A DNA stretch of 64,000 bases from Rhodanobacteraceae bacterium ZG21-1 (GTDB lineage: Bacteria > Pseudomonadota > Gammaproteobacteria > Xanthomonadales > Rhodanobacteraceae). The translations under genes were made by a program, and so were the position numbers. This document shows positions 27,101 to 36,184 of this stretch, one piece after another (positions within the stretch are counted from its first letter, which is position 1; each line of letters starts with the position of its first letter). Location of the stretch: the NCBI GenBank assembly GCA_021390615.1, contig JAJEJU010000025.1, positions 1,674,001 through 1,738,000 of the forward strand, read 5' to 3'. Below the pieces are notes generated by a model. The model was given only the letters and a program-made list of their open reading frames with translations. It did not search any database and had not been told where the DNA came from.

Positions 27101-28034
27101 TGGTTTGTTCCCCCATGATTTCTGATGGCGGGCGCGGCAAGAACCCGATATGCGACACCCGTGAATGCATTGACATGCGCTCCCGGCGGCTTATGGCCGC
27201 AACGGCCAGCCACGCCGGAGCGAACGTGGTTGAGAATGGTTCGGACGATGGCGTTGCGTGCAGACCTCCTTTCCTCGGCATCAGGCATGGACCATGCGGC
27301 ATCGATACGATCCGGTCCCGACATAAAACCGTCCGCTCGAAATCAAACCCTCGGCGACATCCCGGAGATAATCCGCAAATAGATGCGAACAAATGCCGTC
27401 TTCAGTGCCTGACCGTTCTGTCATGCGCACAAGAAAATTCGATGTTTCGTCCGCGAGAAGCCTTTGCCTGCGCAAGCCTTCGCAATAGGCGCACCCGGCC
27501 AGATGGGCTATCGAGCGCCGGCCCGCGCACCGGGCCGGGAACCCAGTGCGCAAGGCCAGCTTCGACGTACCACACCTGCTGCTTCGCGATCGAGCGCGAA
27601 GTCCGGTCAGGCCTATTCCCCCAGCAAACTCGGCGGCTTGCACGTTCCGCTTGTGAGAAACATTAAGCATCGGCAGGCCGACAAAAATAGCGCTACCGAT
27701 CACATTGCCTGCCATCCATTAACTACATATATGCGCATTTACGGCAAATTGCGCCTTTTATCGATTTAATGAAAATCGACCTCATTAACCCGGCGATGGT
27801 TATCTCACGGATTATGCAAGCGCCGGCCAGGCGTGCATCGCACGCAGCCATACCGTGCTTGCCGCAAGCGCTCGCCGATCTCTGCTCGATGATCGCAGGA
27901 AGCCGCATGCACGGGGCGCGCAGGCTTGGTCGCCTGCCGCCATGGCGATTCAACGCCTGCGGCCAAGATGGGAATCGCGATGAAAGCCTGCGCCGCAGAC
28001 GCCGCGCCGGCCCATGACGTACGAACCTGATGAC
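27101..28034. other. 930-bp gap, partly AT-rich
   Basis: The right-hand half (about 27,650-27,830) is clearly lower in GC than its surroundings. A short rightward frame beginning at 27769 is open for 82 codons but has no ribosome site or signature. Promoter sequences for the heme-motif gene lie at the left edge. I support no gene here. Confidence 0.45.
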
Positions 28035-29570
28035 TCAGTGGGCGCCGTAGAGCGCCGCCGCGTCGGTCTTGAAGGCGGCTGCGCTGTCGGGACGGCTGTA
28101 GAACATGTGGCCGCCCGGGAACACCGCCAGCTTGACCCGCTCGGACTGGCCGAAGCTGGGCATCTGGTCGAGGATCAGCCGCGAGGTGAAAAACGGGCAG
28201 GACAGATCGTTGTAGCCGTGCGCGATCATCACCTTCATCTTCGAGTCGTTGGCGATCGCCTTGCGCAGGTCGGCCACCGGCTTGTCGTCGCTGTTGCCGC
28301 GGTCCCAGGCCTTGTTCACGGCGTAGGAAAGCGCCTCGTAGTGCGCATCGGTCTTCCAGCCCACCTCGCGGGTGATGAAGTCCACCATCGCGCTGGTGGT
28401 CGGAGCGATCAGCGATTCCAGGATCGGATCGCCGGACTCGCGTTCGGCCGAGCCCGGGAACGGATCCCAGGAGGTGACGTTGGAGTCGTACACGCTGCCG
28501 ATCTTCTTGTCGGTGCGATGCGCTTCGCGCAGGAAGGTGCCGATGTCGACACGGCCGTCGAGCTTCGCCACCAGGGCCGGATCCAGGCCGGTGTAGGCCG
28601 AGACCTTCTGCACGATGCGGCCGATCGCCTCGGGGTCGGAGCGCCCGGCCAGGAAGTCGGTGACGAACTGGGTGCGCACGTAATGCTGCACATCCTCCAT
28701 CGCGGCCGGCGTGAGGCGACCCTGGCTTTCCAGGTGCGCGGCGGTCATCGAAGGCAGGTTGATCATCCACGGCAGCGGCGACAGCGAGTCGTCGTCGCCG
28801 ATCGCGGCCGGGTCGAGGTAGGGCGACACCATCACCAGGCCGCTCACGCCCACGCCCATCTGAGTCTGCAGTGCATAGGCGATGCGCGGCGCGCGATAAC
28901 CGCCGTAGCTCTCGCCCATCACGTATTTGGGCGAGCGCAGGCGGCCGTGCGCCACCAGCCAGTCGTAGACCACGCGCGAGAGGTACTTGATGTCCGACTC
29001 GGTCGAGTAGAAGTCCTTCTTGGTGGCGGCCTCATCCTCCAGCGAGCGCGAGAAGCCGGTGCCCACCGGATCGATGAACACCAGATCGCTCAGGTCCAGC
29101 CAGGTATAGGGGTTGTCCTGGGTGACCGCCGCATCCGACGGCGCATCGCCCTCGGCGCCGAACTGGATGCGCTTGGGACCGATCGCGCCCATGTTGAGGT
29201 ACACCGAGGAAGCGCCCGGGCCACCGTTGAAGGCGAACGTCACCGGCCGATCCGGCTTGCTGCCGGGCACCGTGTAGGCGGTATACACCACGTCGGCGAT
29301 CTTCTTGCCCTTGGCGTCGCGCACCGGGATCACGCCCACCGTGGCGTCATACGCCAGGCTGCGGCCGCCGATGCGCACGCTCTGGTGAATGGTCTTGTCT
29401 GCCGGCAGCGGCGGCAGCTCGCCCTCAGACTTCTTGTCGGCGCCGGCCTCGGCGCCCGGCTTGGCGTCCGCCGCGACGGCGGCGACGGGATGGCAGGCCA
29501 GCGCGGCGAACAGGATCGCGGCACCGCACACCAGGCGGGTGAAGCCTGCGGCAGGGGAATGACGGGTCAT
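28035..29570 (-). CDS. secreted S10-family serine carboxypeptidase
   Basis: The 511-residue protein has a signal peptide (about 1-33). The peptidase S10 core shows NGGPGASS (115-122, oxyanion), Ser221 in MGESYGGYRAPR, Asp in HGYNDLSCPF and His in FPGGHMFYSRP. The enzyme trims C-terminal residues from peptides at acidic pH in the periplasm. A GAGAGAAT site lies just before the ATG at 29570. The gene is divergent from the phospholipase-D-like gene, and a Zur-like palindrome sits 210 bases upstream. Confidence 0.95.
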   Translation of the reverse strand: MTRHSPAAGFTRLVCGAAILFAALACHPVAAVAADAKPGAEAGADKKSEGELPPLPADKTIHQSVRIGGRSLAYDATVGVIPVRDAKGKKIADVVYTAYTVPGSKPDRPVTFAFNGGPGASSVYLNMGAIGPKRIQFGAEGDAPSDAAVTQDNPYTWLDLSDLVFIDPVGTGFSRSLEDEAATKKDFYSTESDIKYLSRVVYDWLVAHGRLRSPKYVMGESYGGYRAPRIAYALQTQMGVGVSGLVMVSPYLDPAAIGDDDSLSPLPWMINLPSMTAAHLESQGRLTPAAMEDVQHYVRTQFVTDFLAGRSDPEAIGRIVQKVSAYTGLDPALVAKLDGRVDIGTFLREAHRTDKKIGSVYDSNVTSWDPFPGSAERESGDPILESLIAPTTSAMVDFITREVGWKTDAHYEALSYAVNKAWDRGNSDDKPVADLRKAIANDSKMKVMIAHGYNDLSCPFFTSRLILDQMPSFGQSERVKLAVFPGGHMFYSRPDSAAAFKTDAAALYGAH

Positions 29571-29779
29571 GGATTCTCTCGTGCGGAACTCATCGTGGAA
29601 CGGCATGGACAGGCGGAGCGCCTTAGCGCGACAGCGGCAAGGCAACGACTACATATGCGGCATGCCGCCGGCCGGCGGACAGTGCCTTAAGGCATGGATG
29701 CGGCGGCGATGGCAAACAAACGGACGTCCAAACGCCGCCGGCCGGGCCAGCCCACCGGCACGCCGGCGACTGCCTGCCA

Positions 29780-29798
29780 ATTGTTATAATATAACAAT
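29780..29798. promoter_or_regulatory. Zur-box-like palindrome overlapping an extended -10
   Basis: TTGTTATAATATAACAA (29781-29797) is a perfect inverted repeat about one central base, and its flanks A/T extend the arms to 9 bases. The inner GTTATANTATAAC equals the core of the gammaproteobacterial Zur consensus as I know it. It also contains TGTTATAAT, a perfect extended -10 on the + strand and TGTTATATT on the - strand, so a bound repressor would block initiation. It lies 66 bases before the phospholipase-D-like start. Confidence 0.65.
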
Positions 29799-29863
29799 CA
29801 TGGCAGCATCCGAAGTGCGCCGCACGAATCGGCGCGATCGGCACGGCCTGAAACGGGGGAGTC

Positions 29864-31111
29864 ATGAAACGAATCATCTGCGCCCTGCTGTGCCTGGTCG
29901 CACCGGCAGCGACCAGCCGCACCGCGCCGCCGGCGAGCACGGCCGAATTCCAGATCGTCGAAAGCGTGCCCGAGGCGACCAGCTACGGAACCCCGGGCGT
30001 GCCGCGCACCCAGGCGGTATGGCTGGAAATGCTCGGCCAGGCGCGGCAAAGCATCGACCTCGCCGCGTTCTACCTCGCCGACAAGCCGGGCAGCGCGCTG
30101 GCGCCGGTGCTGGATGCCCTGGTGGCCCGGGCCAAGGCCGGCGTGAAGGTGCGCATCCTGGTCGACCAGAGTTTTCTCAAGGACAACCAGGACAGCGTCG
30201 CGCGCCTGCGCGCGGTCGACGGCATCGAGCTGCGCGTGCTGCCGGTCGACGCGCTCACCGGTGGCGTGCTGCACGCCAAATACCTGGTGGTCGACGGCCA
30301 GCAAGTGTTTGTGGGCAGCCAGAACTGGGACTGGCGCGCGCTCGAACAGATCCACGAGATCGGCGCGCGCATCGTCAATCGGCGCCTGGCGCAGACCTTC
30401 GGCGCCAGCTTCGACTTCGACTGGGAGCTGGCCGCCCATCCGCAGCTGCCCGCCGCAGCGGAGCGCGCCATGCAGCCGCCGGCGTTCGCGCCGGCCAGCG
30501 CAAGCGACCCGGTACTGCTGCGCGGCGGCGACGGCGAGACGCTGGTGGCCTTCCCCGCCTTCAGCCCGCCCGCGCTGATGCCGCACTGGGTCAGCGCGGA
30601 GCAGCCGGCCCTGGTGGACATGATCGCGGCCAGCCAGCACAGCCTGCGCATCCAGGTGATGACGCTTTCGGCGATCCGCAGCTACGGCCCGAAAGGCTGG
30701 TGGCCCGAGCTGGACGGCGCCATCCGCGACGCCGCCGCGCGCGGCGTGCAGGTGCGCATCATCGTCGCCGACTGGGCCCTGCGCGAACCGATGCAGTCCT
30801 ACCTCAAGAGCCTCGCCGCGCTGCCCAACATCACCGTCAAGTTCAGCCGGCTGCCGCCGTCGCCGCAGGGCTTCATTCCGTATGCGCGCGTCGAGCACGC
30901 CAAGTACGCGGTCGCCGACGAGCGCAGCAGCTACATCGGCACCGGCAACTGGGAATGGAGCTATTTCAACAACACGGTGGACGCCTCGGTATTCGTGCGC
31001 GGCGCCGGCCCGGCCAAGACCCTCGCCGACATCTTCGACCGCGACTGGAACGGCCCCTATGTCGAGCCGCTGCGGCTGGACCGCAGCTACGCCGCGCCGC
31101 GCACTCGCTGA
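29864..31111 (+). CDS. phospholipase D-fold (HKD) protein, exported
   Basis: The 415-residue protein has a short signal-like N-terminus (1-18) and two HKD half-sites: H137-K139-D144 in LHAKYLVVDGQQVFVGSQNW, and a second at about 345 in EHAKYAVADERSSYIGTGNW. Two halves form one active site in this superfamily, with the His making a phospho-intermediate. The family covers phospholipases, phosphatidyltransferases and nucleases; no clear cardiolipin-synthase signature or membrane helices are seen, so a secreted phosphodiesterase is most likely. GGGGGAG precedes the ATG. The Zur-like box upstream predicts zinc-dependent control. Confidence 0.9.
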   Translation: MKRIICALLCLVAPAATSRTAPPASTAEFQIVESVPEATSYGTPGVPRTQAVWLEMLGQARQSIDLAAFYLADKPGSALAPVLDALVARAKAGVKVRILVDQSFLKDNQDSVARLRAVDGIELRVLPVDALTGGVLHAKYLVVDGQQVFVGSQNWDWRALEQIHEIGARIVNRRLAQTFGASFDFDWELAAHPQLPAAAERAMQPPAFAPASASDPVLLRGGDGETLVAFPAFSPPALMPHWVSAEQPALVDMIAASQHSLRIQVMTLSAIRSYGPKGWWPELDGAIRDAAARGVQVRIIVADWALREPMQSYLKSLAALPNITVKFSRLPPSPQGFIPYARVEHAKYAVADERSSYIGTGNWEWSYFNNTVDASVFVRGAGPAKTLADIFDRDWNGPYVEPLRLDRSYAAPRTR

Positions 31112-31195
31112 GGCGTTCGTGCGCTGCTGCTGCCCTGCGACGGCGGCAGCGCGCGACTGCGCTATGCTCGACCGTCCCCATGACGGAAGCCGGCC

Positions 31196-31906
31196 GTGAG
31201 CGACCTCCCCTTCGATGCGGTGATCTTCGACTGCGACGGCGTGCTGGTCGATTCGGAGCCGATCACCAACCGCATCCTCGCCGAGATGCTGGCCGAGCTG
31301 GGCTGGCCGATCAGCGCCGAGGAAACCATGCGCGTCTTCCTCGGCAAGGCGGTGATGGACGAGGCCGCACTGATCGAGGCGCGCACCGGCAAGCCGGTCA
31401 CGCCGGCGTGGCTGGCGCAGTTCCGGCATCGGCGAAATATCGCGCTCGAACGCGAGCTGGTCGAAATCCCCGGCGCGCCGGCCGCCGTGCGCAGCCTGCA
31501 CGCGAGCTTGCACGGGCGCATCGCGGTGGCTTCCGGCGCGGATCGGCCGAAGGTGCAGATGCAGCTGGCCATGACCGGCATGCTCGCCTACTTCGGCGAA
31601 CGCATCTTCAGCGGGCACGACCTGCCGCGCAGCAAGCCGCATCCTGACGTCTACCTGGCCGCCGCCGCCGCGCTGCAGGCCGATCCCGCGCGCTGCGCGG
31701 TGGTGGAAGACACCGTCACCGGCGCGACCGCCGGCCTGGCCGCCGGCGCCACCGTGTTCGGCTTCAGCCCGGGCGGCCCCAGCCACGACAGCGCGCAGGC
31801 CTTGCGCGGGATCGGAGTCCAGCACATCTTCCATGACATGGCGCAATTGCCGGCGGTGCTCGCGCAATGGCGCGCGCCGCGGCCTGTCCACGCCGCGACG
31901 CCCTAG
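31196..31906 (+). CDS. HAD-superfamily hydrolase (beta-phosphoglucomutase-like)
   Basis: The 236-residue cytoplasmic protein has HAD motif I FDCDGVLVDSE (nucleophile D12, acid D14), a helical cap, motif II in IAVASGAD, motif III Lys in PRSKPHPDVY, and motif IV in VVEDTVTGATAGLAAG. It resembles the GPH/beta-PGM branch that dephosphorylates small sugar phosphates or glycolate phosphate. The start is GTG at 31196. It follows the phospholipase-D-like gene by 84 bases on the same strand. Confidence 0.93.
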   Translation: MSDLPFDAVIFDCDGVLVDSEPITNRILAEMLAELGWPISAEETMRVFLGKAVMDEAALIEARTGKPVTPAWLAQFRHRRNIALERELVEIPGAPAAVRSLHASLHGRIAVASGADRPKVQMQLAMTGMLAYFGERIFSGHDLPRSKPHPDVYLAAAAALQADPARCAVVEDTVTGATAGLAAGATVFGFSPGGPSHDSAQALRGIGVQHIFHDMAQLPAVLAQWRAPRPVHAATP

Positions 31907-31956
31907 ACCAACACCGCGATATCATCCTGCTCCACCATCACCCATAGCGCCGAGAC

Positions 31957-32706
31957 ATGGACCGCCAAGACGCCGACGAAGCATCGCCCTATCGCGCGCC
32001 ACGCGCCGTCGTCGACCAGCCTGTCGCCCCTGAACGCGTGCGCGATCCGCGCGCGGCGACGCGCTTCCTGCAGGTGTTTCTCGGTGCGCGTGTGGTCGGT
32101 GTCCTGCTGCTGATCCCGCTGATTGCCCCCGGACCGTTCCTGGACAGCCCGATCGAGACACTCACGCATGACCTGTGGCCATACCTATCGATCCTGGCCA
32201 GGGCCTTCAGCACCTTGATCGCACTGGAATTGCTCGCGCTGCCGGTCTGGATGTGGCGTGCGCAACGCAATGCACTGGCGCTGGGCGCCACCGGCCTGCC
32301 GCCGCTTGCGGTTTCGATGCTGTGTGTGCTGGTGCTGCCCAACCTGGGTACCGCCATGCTGATCCACACCATCAACCTGCTGACGCTGGCGATCCCGGCG
32401 CTCATCCTGGCGATGAGCATCGGCATCGGCCATGCGGTCGGCCGGATCGCCGACAACGCCGCAGCCGGAGGTTGGAGCAGCCCGCCCCTGTTGAAGACCT
32501 GGTGGAGCCTGCTGGCGCTGCAGCAATTAATCGCGCTGTGGCTCCTCTACCGCTCGCACACGCGGCCGGACCTGCTGATGACCGATCACGACCACGCCGC
32601 CCTCATTGACGGCCTGCTCTCGGCCGCAGGCGATCTGGCGCTGATCCTGCTGGCAGGGCGCATCGCGCGCGGCCAGACCGCACTGTGGCAGGCGCTCAAG
32701 CGCTGA
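31957..32706 (+). CDS. polytopic membrane protein of unknown function
   Basis: The 249-residue protein has a polar start with an SPYRAPRA phrase that recurs in unrelated bacterial membrane proteins of unknown role. About six hydrophobic helices follow (near 38-57, 76-99, 110-131, 137-157, 180-198 and 220-240). No catalytic signature is visible. It lies 50 bases after the HAD gene and ahead of a convergent TfoX gene. I do not recognise the family. Confidence 0.75.
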   Translation: MDRQDADEASPYRAPRAVVDQPVAPERVRDPRAATRFLQVFLGARVVGVLLLIPLIAPGPFLDSPIETLTHDLWPYLSILARAFSTLIALELLALPVWMWRAQRNALALGATGLPPLAVSMLCVLVLPNLGTAMLIHTINLLTLAIPALILAMSIGIGHAVGRIADNAAAGGWSSPPLLKTWWSLLALQQLIALWLLYRSHTRPDLLMTDHDHAALIDGLLSAAGDLALILLAGRIARGQTALWQALKR

Positions 32707-32741
32707 GCAAACAACCTCGACGCCATCGCATCGCGCGCCGC

Positions 32742-33071
32742 TCACTTCGGCGGCAGCGTGCGCGCGAAGGCCAGCGCCTCGCCCAGCAGCCGCTGCCGCA
32801 GCACATCGTCGCCGCAGGCTTCCGGCGCCAGCCGCACCCAGCCCTGGATCAGGCGCTCGCCCGACGACATCGGCGCCACGCCGGCCAGCTGCAAGGCCTC
32901 GCCGTCGCGGCCCTTGCCCAGGCGAAACAGCAAGCCGTCGGCACGCGCGCCGCAGACCAGATGGCCATCCCTCAGCCAGACCCGGCCGCCGAACATGCCC
33001 TTCTCCTCCAGCCCTGCATGCTCGGCCAGATCGTCGTGCAGCAGTGCTTCCAGACCTCTGTCGCGTGCCAT
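32742..33071 (-). CDS. TfoX/Sxy N-terminal-domain protein
   Basis: The 109-residue protein carries the TfoX_N pattern: LLHDDLAEHAGLEEKGMFGGRVWLRDGHLVCG, then LLFRLGKGRDGEALQLAGV and a GWVRLAPEACGDD block near the end. Full-length TfoX/Sxy regulates competence with CRP; single-domain versions like this have no established role. It stands alone, convergent with the membrane protein gene. Confidence 0.9.
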   Translation of the reverse strand: MARDRGLEALLHDDLAEHAGLEEKGMFGGRVWLRDGHLVCGARADGLLFRLGKGRDGEALQLAGVAPMSSGERLIQGWVRLAPEACGDDVLRQRLLGEALAFARTLPPK

Positions 33072-33221
33072 GTCGCACCCGCCGATTCGATGCGCCCCCG
33101 ATCGGGGCCGCTGTCTCGCACTGCGAAAGCAGCACGCAGTGCCGTAGCGCCTACCTTAGCGGTCGACGGCGCATGCGGAAACCGGCGATTCCGCGCCACG
33201 CCCCAGCTGCGCCGCCGCGCC

Positions 33222-33650
33222 TCAGTAGCGACCCGGCTTGAATTCGACCCGCACACCGAACAGCGGCAACAGCACGAAGCCCAGCCCGATCCACAACAGG
33301 CCTAGCGGCGTGCCCCAGCTGGCCCAGAACGTGGCCGCCTGCGCGGTCCCGGCCGGGTCGCGCGGATCGTAGGCCACCGGCACCGCGGCGCCGCGTGGAC
33401 GCGACACATAGCCGTTCTGGGTGAACTCGACCTCGTGACCGTCCGCCAAGGCGAAGCGCAGCCTGGGATGCGGTGTGGGATCGCTGACGTAGGCGGTCGC
33501 ATGCGCCGCATGCGAGAGGAACGCCGCCGTGCGCCAGCCCAGCGCGAGGGCTGCGACGAGCGCGATGGCGCCGAGCACGATCATCAGCCAGGCCGCCGCC
33601 GTGCGCGGGGGCCGGCTGGAACGCGTCGGCAAGGATTCGCTGCTGGACAT
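33222..33650 (-). CDS. DUF3592-type two-helix membrane protein
   Basis: The 142-residue protein has a membrane helix at about 22-42, an extracytoplasmic domain of about 65 residues and a second helix at about 113-131. The phrase VPVAYDPRDPAGTAQAATF before the second helix is the DUF3592 hallmark. The function is unknown. The ATG at 33650 (MSSSESLPTRSS) is preferred; the open frame upstream reads as Arg-rich noise. It sits between TfoX-like and esterase genes. Confidence 0.85.
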   Translation of the reverse strand: MSSSESLPTRSSRPPRTAAAWLMIVLGAIALVAALALGWRTAAFLSHAAHATAYVSDPTPHPRLRFALADGHEVEFTQNGYVSRPRGAAVPVAYDPRDPAGTAQAATFWASWGTPLGLLWIGLGFVLLPLFGVRVEFKPGRY

Positions 33651-33753
33651 GGCCAGGGTCACTCCTGATCGGGATATCGAGACGGCGATGAGCATGGCCG
33701 GTGCGCGGTTGGCGCACACAGTCTGGCCACGCCAGGATGCGGCATCGAAGGCT

Positions 33754-34695
33754 TCAAGATTTCGGCAGCGCGCGCGCCGGCGCCGCGCCCAGGCTGCGCA
33801 TGAACGATTCGACCGCCGTCGTGTAAGCCGAGTCCTCACCCAGTTGCTCGTTGATCTGCTCGTGGCTCAGGTCTTCCTGCAGCACGCTGGCGCGGCCGCC
33901 ATAGCTTGTCGCCTTGGCCACGAAGGCCTGCGCCTGCGCACAGGAATTGTCGCGGCGGCTCGAGCACACCGCGAGCAGCGGCACGATGCGGGCCTGCAGG
34001 CGCTGGTAAGGCGAGACCTTGGCCCAACCGTCCGGCTGGCTGCCGAAGGCGCGGTCGTACAACGGCAGGTGACGGGCCTGCATGATGCTCGCCACGTCCA
34101 GCGCCGCGCTGTCCAGCGACACCGTGCCCAGCCAGGCTGCCGCGCCGCGCGACTTGGCGATGGCCGGCGCTGCGCTCAGCAAGGCCACCAGATGCGCGCC
34201 CGCCGAGTGCCCCATCAGCACGAAGGCAGCCGGATCGGCGCCCCACGACGCGGCGTGCTGCTGCGCGTAGGCCAGCGCCTGCGCTACGTCCTCGGCCTGG
34301 GTCAGCGGTGGCGCCGCCGGCAGCATGCGGTAGTCCACCGAGATCAGCACGAAGCCGCGCGGCACCCAGCGCGCCAGCTTGTTCTGCACCACGCCGCGGG
34401 CGGCCTTGTCGCCGAACGCCCAGGCGCCGCCGTGCACCAGGAAGATCACCGGCGCGCGTTCGGCATGCGCGGGCAGATAGACGTCCAAACGTTGTTGCGC
34501 ATCGCCGCCGTAGGCCAGGTCGTGCAGCACGCGCACGCCGGCAGGTAACGACGCTTCGATGCGCCGGGCCTGCCAGGCCTGCAGGCGCTGCTGCAGCAAG
34601 CCACCGCGTGCGCCTTCCTGCGCAAGGCAGCTGCCCAGCGGCAAGCAGGCCAGCCACAGGATCAGCAGACAGCGGCAGGCAGGAACGGATGTCAT
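33754..34695 (-). CDS. exported alpha/beta hydrolase (BD-FAE/carboxylesterase-like)
   Basis: The 313-residue protein has a signal sequence with a possible lipobox LGSC (Cys23). Carboxylesterase marks follow: VIFLVHGGAWAFGD (oxyanion HGGxW), VDYRMLPAAPPLTQAEDVAQAL, nucleophile elbow GHSAGAH, and a late His in LQEDLSHEQINEQLG. It resembles kynurenine-formamidase/feruloyl-esterase-like hydrolases. Substrate unknown. GAGGGGGC precedes the ATG at 34695. Confidence 0.9.
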   Translation of the reverse strand: MTSVPACRCLLILWLACLPLGSCLAQEGARGGLLQQRLQAWQARRIEASLPAGVRVLHDLAYGGDAQQRLDVYLPAHAERAPVIFLVHGGAWAFGDKAARGVVQNKLARWVPRGFVLISVDYRMLPAAPPLTQAEDVAQALAYAQQHAASWGADPAAFVLMGHSAGAHLVALLSAAPAIAKSRGAAAWLGTVSLDSAALDVASIMQARHLPLYDRAFGSQPDGWAKVSPYQRLQARIVPLLAVCSSRRDNSCAQAQAFVAKATSYGGRASVLQEDLSHEQINEQLGEDSAYTTAVESFMRSLGAAPARALPKS

Positions 34696-34924
34696 GGAAG
34701 CCCCCTCGGCATCCATCGCGCATCGATGGATCGCTCGCATCCTAGGTCCGGTCGCGTCCGGACGACAGGGCGGCAGCGGCCTCGCCAGGGTCAGATGCAT
34801 CCGCTTGCGCGCACGGCCGCATGACGTGACCGGCTCGCCCGAAATCTGTGCGCCTCGACTTCAGCGCGACATTCGCAAGACCATGCGCCGCAGGCCGGCA
34901 AGAAGCAGCGCCCCGCCGGAACGG

Positions 34925-36001
34925 CTAGGGCATCATGCGTATCGTCAGCGTCTCGCCAGAACAGGGTTGCTGGTCCGCCGCGATGGTCTTCGGCAGCCGG
35001 TGTTTGTCGGCGGCGACATTGGTGTAGTAGCGCAGTTCGACCTGCATGCCCGAGCCGGTCGGTTCCCACAGCCCGACCCACAGCCGGCCGTCGCTGCCCA
35101 GCATCAGCAGCGACTTCGTATCGCAGGCGACCCCGGGCACGAACATCGAGATCACCTGCGCGCCGTTGCCGTCCAGATTCTTTTCCTGCGCGTTGGCGCT
35201 GGAAGCGGTGCTCACCAGGTAGGCATAGTCCTTGGCGCCGAGCAGACGATGCAGCGCCTGGTCCAGTGCCTGGGTCGGCACCAGGCCGCGCACGAACAGG
35301 CCGGCCGGCGATGCCGCAGCAGCAACGCCCTTGGCAGGCTGCGGCAGGTACAGGCCGTCGTAGCGCAGATGCTCGCCCGCGCCGCACTCGCCGCTGTCGC
35401 CGTCCTGCTCCACCCGCAGCGCCGCGCCGACGCGGATAAAGCGCAGGGCGCAGGCGGCGGTGTCCTGCGCGGCGTTGCCGCGAAACGCCGCGTGACGCTC
35501 GTCGCCGAGCCGCGCCAGGCCGCTCAGATCGCCCTGCCCGCCGCCGCTGTTCTCGCCGCCGATGTCGAAGCGGAAACCCTGCGCGGTCACGTGGTCGATG
35601 CTCAGCGAGGCCGACGCCAGCTCCGGCGTCAGGCTGACGCGATACCAGCGGCCGGCCCAGTCGAAGCGCCCACCCATGCCCTGCAGTTCCAGCGTGCGCT
35701 GGGCATAGCTCGGCCGCAGGCAAGCGGCATCGCCGCCACAGGCGTCGCGCTGCTTCAGCCAGTCGCGCTGGTCGGCCTTAAGCTCATCCGCATGCGGCGA
35801 GACGGCCAGGGCATGCGCATAGGCCTGGGCCATGGCGCGGTCGCGCGCCTGCAGGTCGGGATCGGCGCAGATCGCGCGCTCCGCCGGCGACTTGGCCTGG
35901 GCGCACTGCGCCGCGCCCGCCCACGCGGCTGGCGCGGCGCCGGATGCCAGCCACGCCACCGCCGCCAGCCAAGCCGCATGCCTTCGCTCACGCTTCATCA
36001 T
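34925..36001 (-). CDS. secreted protein with N-terminal LprI-type (DUF1311) domain
   Basis: The 358-residue protein has a signal peptide (1-28) and a four-Cys LprI-like domain at about 30-108: QCAQAKSPAERAICADPDLQARDRAM, then DQRDWLKQRDACGGDAACLR. This domain occurs in lysozyme-inhibitor-type proteins. About 250 residues of beta-rich sequence without a recognised family follow, with three or four more Cys. Its role may be cell-wall protection, by inference from the domain only. Two adjacent ATGs mark the start; GGAG sits 8 bases before the first. Confidence 0.82.
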   Translation of the reverse strand: MMKRERRHAAWLAAVAWLASGAAPAAWAGAAQCAQAKSPAERAICADPDLQARDRAMAQAYAHALAVSPHADELKADQRDWLKQRDACGGDAACLRPSYAQRTLELQGMGGRFDWAGRWYRVSLTPELASASLSIDHVTAQGFRFDIGGENSGGGQGDLSGLARLGDERHAAFRGNAAQDTAACALRFIRVGAALRVEQDGDSGECGAGEHLRYDGLYLPQPAKGVAAAASPAGLFVRGLVPTQALDQALHRLLGAKDYAYLVSTASSANAQEKNLDGNGAQVISMFVPGVACDTKSLLMLGSDGRLWVGLWEPTGSGMQVELRYYTNVAADKHRLPKTIAADQQPCSGETLTIRMMP

Positions 36002-36184
36002 GATCCGTGCTCCGCTTGCCTCGGAGGCATGGTAGCGGGATGGGGCGATATCGACCGTGCCTCGCCTGCCGCTGTCGTCCACGGCGACAGCGATACGCCG
36101 CATGCGCGATCCGGGACGCGTCGCGACACTGCCGGCCGCGGAGCCTCGGCGATGTGCTGATGAACGCGCCGCTCAAACCCAGCG

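Noticed and set aside
27769-28017. 82-codon rightward frame in the AT-rich gap
   Set aside because: No ribosome site or family resemblance; the later half is Arg/Gly-rich noise.
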